DNA of 38,820 nucleotides from JBKPIY01 sp046730475 (GTDB lineage Bacteria > Actinomycetota > Thermoleophilia > Solirubrobacterales > 70-9): contig JBKPIY010000060.1 in the NCBI GenBank assembly GCA_046730475.1, positions 1-38,820 on the forward strand, written 5' to 3'. Made by a program: the position numbers and the translations under genes. Below the pieces are notes generated by a model. The model was given only the letters and a program-made list of their open reading frames with translations, was not told the DNA's origin and ran no database searches. This document shows positions 1-5,194 of the stretch, one piece after another. Position 1 is the stretch's first letter. Each line of letters starts with the position of its first letter.

Positions 1-112
1 CGCGGCTCCCCCCCCCTCCGCCGCCCGGCCGCGGGGGGGGGGCCGCGCCCCCCCCCGGGCCCGGGGCGGCGCCCCCGGCCGCCCCCCCCCCCCCCCCGGC
101 CGGTTCCTTCTC
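1..112. other. Low-complexity G/C homopolymer tract at window edge
   Basis: This stretch is almost only G and C, with runs of eight or more identical bases alternating between poly-C and poly-G. It carries no convincing reading frame and stops abruptly where normal coding-like sequence begins near 113. It looks like a low-quality contig end or a hard-to-sequence GC tract rather than a functional element. Real biology cannot be excluded from sequence alone. Confidence 0.6.
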
Positions 113-113
113 C

Positions 114-602
114 CTAGGTTCCGCGGAGGCTGGGGGCGCGAACTGCGACGATCCTGACGTCGTGCGCCTGGGCGTCGCTGGCGCTGGTGAAGTCATCGCA
201 GCTGACGGCGATCTGGTTGCTCGCCTTGGTCGCGTTCTGGGCACCCTCCAGTGCGATCACCGGGTTGGCCGGATCGCCGCCATCGACCGGCACGATCCCG
301 CCCACCACCTGCTCCCGCTGCCCATTCACGTTGAGCGCACAGCGCACCGCGGTGTTCGCTTGGCCGCCCGGCGTAATCTGATCCGCCCACAGGCTCGCCG
401 AGATCGCGTACTTGCCGCGTGGCACGTTCAAGCTGGCGACGTTGGCACCGGTGTCGGAGATCGGGATGGTCGGGTTGACACCCGACACCCCGCTCTGGGT
501 GGCGAAGATTCCCTCGTTGTTCCTGTAGGTCTTCGTCCTCAGGAAATGCGGACCTGCCACTACCGCTCCGGCGGTGACGAGCGCGGCCATCAACCCGAGC
601 AC
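114..602 (-). CDS. Exported hypothetical protein, N-terminus disrupted by an apparent frameshift
   Basis: The readable frame gives about 162 residues: a hydrophobic N-terminal stretch (LGLMAALVTAGAVVAG), then a Ser/Thr/Gly/Asn-rich, probably beta-rich extracytoplasmic domain ending APSLRGT. I do not recognise the family. The obvious start is an ATG at 649 behind a perfect AGGAGG five to six bases upstream, but that frame stops after about 19 codons. The downstream frame, extended upstream of 602, reads RSALTRGAAFAAVLG, exactly what should precede the hydrophobic segment. The gene therefore probably begins at 649 and one base has been gained or lost between 649 and about 630. This is either a sequencing error near a poor contig edge or a real frameshift. 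In-frame GTG 614 or ATG 602 are weaker starts without a ribosome site. Function unknown; a single-pass or secreted surface protein is inferred. Confidence 0.55.
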   Translation of the reverse strand: MLGLMAALVTAGAVVAGPHFLRTKTYRNNEGIFATQSGVSGVNPTIPISDTGANVASLNVPRGKYAISASLWADQITPGGQANTAVRCALNVNGQREQVVGGIVPVDGGDPANPVIALEGAQNATKASNQIAVSCDDFTSASDAQAHDVRIVAVRAPSLRGT

Positions 603-659
603 GGCGGCAAATGCCGCCCCGCGGGTGAGGGCGCTTCTCCCTTCAGCATCGGCACCTCC

Positions 660-863
660 TTGTTCTCGCCCCCCGGCTCCCGCCGGCGGTCTGCTTACCC
701 GGATCCCGAGGGATCGTCGGCGAGGGCGAGCCGGCTGTCAGTACCGACTTGGTCTCGATTCGGTCCCGGGACGTGCGGAGCAACGTGCACCCTCTGGGGG
801 CTGGTCCGAGAGCGCCGAAGCGTCACTCCGCCGGCCCGCGCCCGACGCGGCGAACGAAGAGCA
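660..863. other. Intergenic region between groEL and the exported-protein gene; nothing recognised
   Basis: Together with the two hairpins at 864-949 this forms the ~350-base gap downstream of groEL and upstream of the exported-protein gene. The promoter of the latter should lie here on the minus strand. I looked for riboswitch-like conserved cores and small ORFs with ribosome sites and found none I could defend. Confidence 0.4.
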
Positions 864-889
864 AGAGGCCCGGGCGAACCCGGGCCTCT
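864..889 (-). terminator. groESL terminator hairpin
   Basis: A perfect 11-bp inverted repeat (864-874 with 879-889) encloses a four-base loop that reads TTCG on the minus strand. It lies about 110 bases beyond the groEL stop codon and is followed on the minus strand by a pyrimidine-rich stretch (TTGCTCTTCG). A long GC stem with a UUCG-type loop is typical of intrinsic terminators in high-GC bacteria, where the U-tract is often poor. Confidence 0.7.
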
Positions 890-919
890 CGAGAAGTCGC
901 CCGGTTCGGTTCCCGGGCA

Positions 920-949
920 CTCGCCTGTTAGGCAAAGCCTAGCGGCGAG
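920..949. repeat. Second imperfect hairpin downstream of groEL
   Basis: The outer arms CTCGCC (920-925) and GGCGAG (944-949) and the inner arms TAGGC (929-933) and GCCTA (937-941) form an interrupted stem with an AAA (or TTT) loop. It sits between the groEL stop and the strong terminator at 864-889 and may be an additional terminator or an mRNA 3'-end stabiliser. Confidence 0.4.
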
Positions 950-996
950 AGGCGGCTCTGGACGCGCTCGCGCGGAAGCCGCCGTGATCGTGCCGG

Positions 997-2628
997 CTAC
1001 ATCATCCCGCCCATGTCGGGCATCCCGGCGCCGGCGCCGGCGGTCTCCCTCTCCGGCGGCTCGGCGACGATCGCCTCGGTGGTGAGGATGTTCTTGCCGA
1101 TCGAGGCGGCGTTCTGGAGCGCCGAGCGGGTGACCATGGTCGGGTCGATGACGCCGTCGCTGACCAGGTTCCCGTACTCGCCGGTGGTCGCGTTCAGGCC
1201 CTCGCCGGGCTTGAGGCCGCGCACCTTCTCGACCACGACCGAGCCCTCGAAGCCCGAGTTCTGGGCGATCTGCCGGATCGGCTCCTCGAGCGCTTTCTTG
1301 ATGATCGAGGCGCCGGTGCGCTCGTCATCGTCGTCGTAGGAGTCGAGGTCGACGGAGCCCTGGGCGTTCAACAGCGCGACGCCGCCGCCCGGGACGATTC
1401 CCTCCTCGAGGGCCGCCCGGGTCGCCTGGAGGGCGTCCTCGACGCGGTGCTTCTTCTCCTTCATCTCGGTCTCGGTGGCCGCGCCGACCTTGACCACAGC
1501 AACGCCGCCGGCGAGCTTCGCAAGCCGCTCCTGCAGCTTCTCGCGGTCGAAGTCGGAATCGGTGGTATCGATCTCCTGCTTGATCTGCTTGATCCGGCCC
1601 TTGATCTGCTCCGACTCGCCGGCCCCGTCGATGATCGTGGTGGTGTCCTTGGAGACCACCACACGGCGGGCCTTGCCGAGCTGACTGAGCTGGGTGTTCT
1701 CCAGCTTCAGCCCCATCTCCTCGGTGATCACCTCGCCGCCGGTGAGGATGCCGAGGTCCTCGAGCATCCGCTTGCGGCGATCGCCGAACCCGGGCGCCTA
1801 CACCGCGACGCCGGTGATGGTGCCGCGGAGCTTGTTGACGACCAGGGTCGCGAGGGACTCGCCCTCGACGTCCTCGGCGATGATCACGAGCGGCTTGCCG
1901 CTCTGCATCACCTGCTCGAGCACGGGCAGGATGTCGCGGACCGAGCCGATCTTCTGGTTTGCGATCAGGATGTAAGGCTCCTCGAGGACGGCCTCCATCC
2001 GGTCTTGGTCGGTGACCATGTAGGGCGAGATGTAGCCCTTATCGAACTGCATCCCCTCGGTGAACTCGAGCTCCATCCCAAAGGTCTGGCCCTCCTCGAC
2101 GTTCACCACGCCATCCTTCCCGACCTTGTCGATCGAGTCGGCGATGATGTTGCCGATCTCGTCGTCGGCGGCCGAGATTGCGGCGACGCGGGCGATCTGC
2201 TCCTTGCCCGCGATCTCCTTCGACTGCTTCTCGCGCAGGTTCTCGACCACCGCCTCGACGGCCTTCTCGATCCCGCGGCGCAGCCCGAGCGGATTGGCGC
2301 CGGCGGCGACGTTGCGCAGGCCGTGGCGGACGATCGTCTGGGCGAGCAGGGTCGCTGTGGTGGTGCCATCGCCGGCCACGTCGTTGGTGGCGGTCGCCAC
2401 CTCGCGGACCAGCTGCGCACCCTGGTTCTCGAACACGTCCTCGACCTCGATCTCGCGCGCGATCGTGACGCCGTCGTTGGTGATGGTGGGCGCGCCGAAC
2501 TTCTTGTCGAGCACGACATAGCGCCCCTTCGGGCCGAGGGTCACCTTGACCGCGTTGGCCACCGAGTCGACGCCCGCCTGCAGGGCTGCGCGCGCCTGCT
2601 CGTCGTACTTCAGCTCCTTATGAGCCAT
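997..2628 (-). pseudogene. groEL: 60-kDa chaperonin GroEL, interrupted by an in-frame TAG
   Basis: Full-length GroEL information is present: about 543 codons from ATG 2628, behind a GGAAGGAGGA ribosome site, to TAG 997. The start is MAHKELKYDEQAR, the ATP-binding segment GDGTTTATLLAQ is intact and the tail is Gly/Met-rich, ending MPDMGGMM. At 1800-1798 a TAG replaces the conserved Lys in the usual AVKAPGFGDRRK segment; reading resumes in the same frame as APGFGDRRKRMLEDLGIL. A single A-to-T change (AAG to TAG) explains it. The upstream fragment (276 residues) would lose most of the second half of the apical domain, the second intermediate segment and the second equatorial segment, so it should not form a chaperonin. 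The downstream fragment has an internal ATG at 1767 but no ribosome site. Either this is a base-call error in a functional gene, or the copy is dead and another groEL exists elsewhere. It follows groES by 31 bases, in one CIRCE-controlled operon. Confidence 0.93.
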
Positions 2629-2659
2629 ATTCGGGGTTCCTCCTTCCTAAGTTCTCGTC

Positions 2660-2947
2660 TCAGCCGACCTTCGCCAGCACGTCCGATTCGCGTAGCACGA
2701 GCAGGTCCTCGCCCTCGACGGTGACCTCGGTGCCGCCGTACTTCGAGTAGAGGACCTCGTCGCCCTCGCTCACGTCGAGCGGGCGGCGGCTGCCGTCCTC
2801 GTTGATGGCGCCGTCCCCGACGGCCAGGACCTTGCCCTTCTGCGGCTTCTCCTTCGCGGTGTCGGGGAGGACGATTCCGCTTTCGGTCATCTCCTCCTCC
2901 TCGGACGCCTGCACGATCAGGCGGTCGCCTAGGGGCTTCAACTTCAT
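2660..2947 (-). CDS. groES: 10-kDa co-chaperonin GroES
   Basis: This 95-residue protein has the normal GroES length and signature: MKLKPLGDRLIVQ at the N-terminus, a mobile-loop region around residues 17-35 (EEEEMTESGIVLPDTAKEK) and the conserved GDEVLYSKYGGTEV segment near residues 62-75. It forms the heptameric lid of the GroEL folding chamber in the cytoplasm. The ATG at 2947 has an excellent GGAGGT site seven bases upstream. It is the first gene of the groES-groEL operon, preceded by a CIRCE element and a TACAAT -10 box, so heat-shock control by HrcA is expected. Unlike the adjacent groEL, this frame is intact. Confidence 0.97.
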   Translation of the reverse strand: MKLKPLGDRLIVQASEEEEMTESGIVLPDTAKEKPQKGKVLAVGDGAINEDGSRRPLDVSEGDEVLYSKYGGTEVTVEGEDLLVLRESDVLAKVG

Positions 2948-3012
2948 TCGTGTACCTCCGTATGCAAACTGGTTGTTGCTGATTCTGCTTGCGTGGGCTT
3001 CGTCACGGACGC

Positions 3013-3037
3013 TGGCACTCTTTGCATGAGAGTGCCA
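3013..3037 (-). promoter_or_regulatory. CIRCE operator (HrcA binding site) of groESL
   Basis: A perfect 8-bp inverted repeat, TGGCACTC (3013-3020) and GAGTGCCA (3030-3037), is separated by exactly nine bases. This matches the CIRCE architecture (GCACTC-N9-GAGTGC core). It lies about 65 bases upstream of the groES start and immediately downstream of the TACAAT box at 3054-3049, where a repressor would block transcription. HrcA itself is not encoded in this window. Confidence 0.93.
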
Positions 3038-3048
3038 AGCCGGATGGG

Positions 3049-3054
3049 ATTGTA
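3049..3054 (-). promoter_or_regulatory. Probable -10 box of the groESL promoter
   Basis: On the minus strand this reads TACAAT, a close sigma-A-type -10 hexamer, placing the transcription start near 3042, just before the CIRCE element. No clear -35 hexamer is visible 16-18 bases further upstream. Confidence 0.5.
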
Positions 3055-3114
3055 GCCACCCCGCGGTCCCGGCCGACGGTGGACGCCTCGCGGCCGCGGT
3101 ACGCGGCGATCGGC

Positions 3115-3567
3115 TCAGTTCGGCGACGGAGGCGCTACCAGGCCGGGGGGCCGCTCGACGATCTGGGAGAAGCGGATCACGGTGACGGTGTCGTCGTCGG
3201 AGATCGACCGGCCGTAGATCTTCTCCAGGAAGCTGATGCTCTCCTCGAGCCGGCGGAACTCGGGGTTGTCGTGCTCGATGTCGCGGGGGGAGAGGTCGCT
3301 GACGTGCTTCACCTCGACGTCGTCGATCACCGCGGCGAAGATCTTCTCACGGGGCTGATGGCGGTAGCCAACCGTGACCCAGACGATCTGCCCCCGCTTG
3401 TACTTTCGCGTCTTATCGCCCAGCCGGATGGTGGCGGTCTTGCGACCACGCTTGAGCTGGTCGACGAACACCGCCGAGTAGAAGTTGAGGACGTAGACGC
3501 CGGTCACCTGCTTCAAGGCCGAGCCTAGTCGGTTCCGCCCCGGATCGGCGGTCCCAGGACGATCCAC
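3115..3567 (-). CDS. ASCH domain protein (putative RNA-binding)
   Basis: A 150-residue protein whose core matches the ASCH fold (PUA-like beta-barrel): a lysine/arginine-rich motif GRKTATIRLGD near residues 41-51, KYKRGQIVWVTVG near 55-68, then I-D-D-V-E-V-K-H and a C-terminal VTVIRFSQI strand. ASCH proteins are thought to bind RNA or act as small RNA/nucleoside hydrolases; the exact activity here is not inferable. The GTG at 3567 is the furthest start, and GTG 3507 (VTGVYVLNFYS) is equally possible since neither has a strong ribosome site. It lies 29 bases after pcm and is probably the last gene of a crp-pcm-ASCH transcript. It ends 60 bases short of the groESL -10 box. Confidence 0.75.
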   Translation of the reverse strand: MDRPGTADPGRNRLGSALKQVTGVYVLNFYSAVFVDQLKRGRKTATIRLGDKTRKYKRGQIVWVTVGYRHQPREKIFAAVIDDVEVKHVSDLSPRDIEHDNPEFRRLEESISFLEKIYGRSISDDDTVTVIRFSQIVERPPGLVAPPSPN

Positions 3568-3596
3568 GCCTGGATGAACGCGCCCGGGCCGTGAAA

Positions 3597-4259
3597 TCAG
3601 TCGTCGGCGGATTCCTCGGTGAAGCCCTCGACCCCGATCAGGGGCACGAACCGGCAGGGGCCGATCGTCTCCTGGCGCATCCCGCCGTCGCCCCGGCTGA
3701 ACGCGGTCAGCATGTCGACCGAGCCGGCGGCGATCGGGACCACCAGCCGGCCGCCGGCAGCGAGCTGGGCGAGGAGGCTGTGGGGCGCCTCCGGGGTGGC
3801 GGCGTGGACAGCGATCGCGTCATAGGGCGCCCGATCGGGGTCGCCCCGGCTCCCGTCGGCGACCACCACCTCCGCGTTCGCCACCCCGAGCTCCTCCAGG
3901 TGCCGGCGGGCGTCGACCGCCAGCTCCTCGATTCGCTCCAGGCTGACGACCTCGAGAGCGAGCCAAGCGAGGACGGCGGTCGAGTAACCGGACCCGGTTC
4001 CGATCTCGAGCACCAGCTCGTCCCCGTCGAGCTCGAGCGCCTGGCAGATCGCCGCGACGACCCAGGGCTGGGAGATCGTCTGCCCGTGGCCGATCGGAAG
4101 CGCGGAGTCGTCGTAGGCGTGGTCGATGATCCGGTCGGGGACGAACCGGTCCCTCGGGACCGCCGTCATCGCCGCCAGCACCCGCTCGTCGGAGATACCA
4201 CGGCGGCGCAGCTGGCGATCCACCATCAGCGCCCGCCGGGCGGCGTAATCCTCCGCCAT
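3597..4259 (-). CDS. pcm: Protein-L-isoaspartate O-methyltransferase
   Basis: A protein of 220 residues, the usual PCMT length. It uses S-adenosylmethionine to methylate L-isoaspartyl residues in damaged proteins, starting their repair. The SAM-binding motif I is clear (VLEIGTGSGYSTAVLA), preceded by the PCMT-typical IGHGQTISQPWVVA segment and followed by VVADGSRGDPDRAPYDAI. The reading frame stays open further upstream, but the sequence before MAEDYAARR is low-complexity and overlaps the crp frame, so ATG 4259 is the sensible start. It follows the Crp-type gene by 28 bases, suggesting co-transcription. A repair enzyme beside groESL fits a protein-quality neighbourhood, though the two operons have separate promoters. 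Confidence 0.92.
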   Translation of the reverse strand: MAEDYAARRALMVDRQLRRRGISDERVLAAMTAVPRDRFVPDRIIDHAYDDSALPIGHGQTISQPWVVAAICQALELDGDELVLEIGTGSGYSTAVLAWLALEVVSLERIEELAVDARRHLEELGVANAEVVVADGSRGDPDRAPYDAIAVHAATPEAPHSLLAQLAAGGRLVVPIAAGSVDMLTAFSRGDGGMRQETIGPCRFVPLIGVEGFTEESADD

Positions 4260-4287
4260 CAGAGCCGGGCGCCGGTCGCCATCGGTG

Positions 4288-4986
4288 TCAGAAGATGTAG
4301 GAGCGAAGCCGATCGGGCTCGAGCACCGTGACCCGGCCCCGGCCCACCTGGACCACGCCCGCGCGCTCGAGGGTCGCGAGGAAGCGGCTGACGCTCTCCC
4401 GCGAGGTCCCGGCGAGCTGAGCCAGGTCGGACTGGCGGAGCCGGACGGTGATCCCCTCACACCCCCCGGGGGGGAGCTCGTCCTGGGCGAGAAGCTGGCG
4501 CAGGACGCCCGCGACCCGGCCGGGAACGGTCTGGAAGGATTGCCTGCTGATCCGCTCGTTCGCCTCGCGCAGCCGCCGGGCGAGGCCGATCACCAGCTTC
4601 TCCGCCATCTCGGGATGCTCGCGGATCAGCGTCCGCATGTCGGCGGCCGGGAGCGCCAGGAGCTCGGTGTCCTCGGCCGCCTCGACGCTCGCCGAGCGAA
4701 TGCCGCCGTCGAACATCGCCAGCTCGCCGAAGATCGCGCCGGGGCCGAGGTTGGCGAGGGTGATGGCACGGCCGTCGCGATGCTCGCGGGTGACCCGGCA
4801 GGACCCGCGGCGGACGATGTAGCAGGCATCGCCGGCGTCCCCCTCGCGGAAGACGCGGGTCTCCCGCTCGTAGCGGCGCGGGATCGCGACCTGGGCGACG
4901 CGCCGAAGCTGATCCAGGGAGAGCTCCGCAAACAGCGGAACTCGCTGTAGCAGATCGATCGGGCTCTCCAACTCCGTGGTACCCAC
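4288..4986 (-). CDS. Crp/Fnr-family transcriptional regulator
   Basis: A 232-residue regulator with an N-terminal cyclic-nucleotide-binding beta-barrel (about residues 15-130) and a C-terminal winged helix (about 160-230). The phosphate-binding cassette reads FGELAMFDGGIRSASVEA (86-103), including the Gly-Glu and Arg-Ser residues that contact cAMP in true CRPs, so nucleotide binding is plausible. The recognition helix lies in RQSDLAQLAGTSRESVSRFL (184-203), with the Crp-like E-S-V-S-R pattern. No Cys cluster for an Fnr-type Fe-S centre is seen. The GTG start at 4986 sits 8 bases from a GATAAT box, implying a leaderless mRNA. It is probably co-transcribed with pcm and the ASCH gene. The two adenylate-cyclase-domain proteins at 31647 and 37376 could supply a ligand, but this is inference. 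Confidence 0.9.
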   Translation of the reverse strand: MGTTELESPIDLLQRVPLFAELSLDQLRRVAQVAIPRRYERETRVFREGDAGDACYIVRRGSCRVTREHRDGRAITLANLGPGAIFGELAMFDGGIRSASVEAAEDTELLALPAADMRTLIREHPEMAEKLVIGLARRLREANERISRQSFQTVPGRVAGVLRQLLAQDELPPGGCEGITVRLRQSDLAQLAGTSRESVSRFLATLERAGVVQVGRGRVTVLEPDRLRSYIF

Positions 4987-4993
4987 CCTCCCG

Positions 4994-4999
4994 ATTATC
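4994..4999 (-). promoter_or_regulatory. Candidate -10 box giving a leaderless crp-family transcript
   Basis: The minus strand reads GATAAT at 4999-4994. A start site six to seven bases downstream would fall on or next to the GTG initiation codon at 4986-4984, leaving no 5' leader. Leaderless GTG transcripts are common in actinobacteria. No convincing -35 hexamer is visible. Confidence 0.4.
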
Positions 5000-5194
5000 G
5001 CGACTCAGACCGTCGGTTGAGGCCCTCCGGGAGCGTTTCGGGGGCTGACCGTCGGGCGGGGGGCGCCGGCGGGGCAACCAGCGCAACCGAAAACTGGGGA
5101 GGAAAAATTCAAGGGCTGGATCTACCCTAATCGGGCACGGGGTGAGCGGATCGCTTGCGGGGACCGAGGGAAACAGTGAAAGCCGTAGCCACGC

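Noticed and set aside
1798..1800. Pyrrolysine or selenocysteine at the groEL TAG
   Set aside because: TAG is used as an ordinary stop for several genes here, no Pyl genes are visible, selenocysteine uses TGA, and the replaced residue is a normal lysine.
1447..2724. 425-codon open frame opposite groEL
   Set aside because: It is antisense to a conserved gene, with Asp/Leu/Arg-rich shadow composition typical of high-GC DNA; no ribosome site or recognisable motif.
5000..5194. Possible riboswitch before the c-di-GMP protein
   Set aside because: I compared the leader by eye with GEMM, cobalamin, TPP and ydaO cores and found no adequate match.
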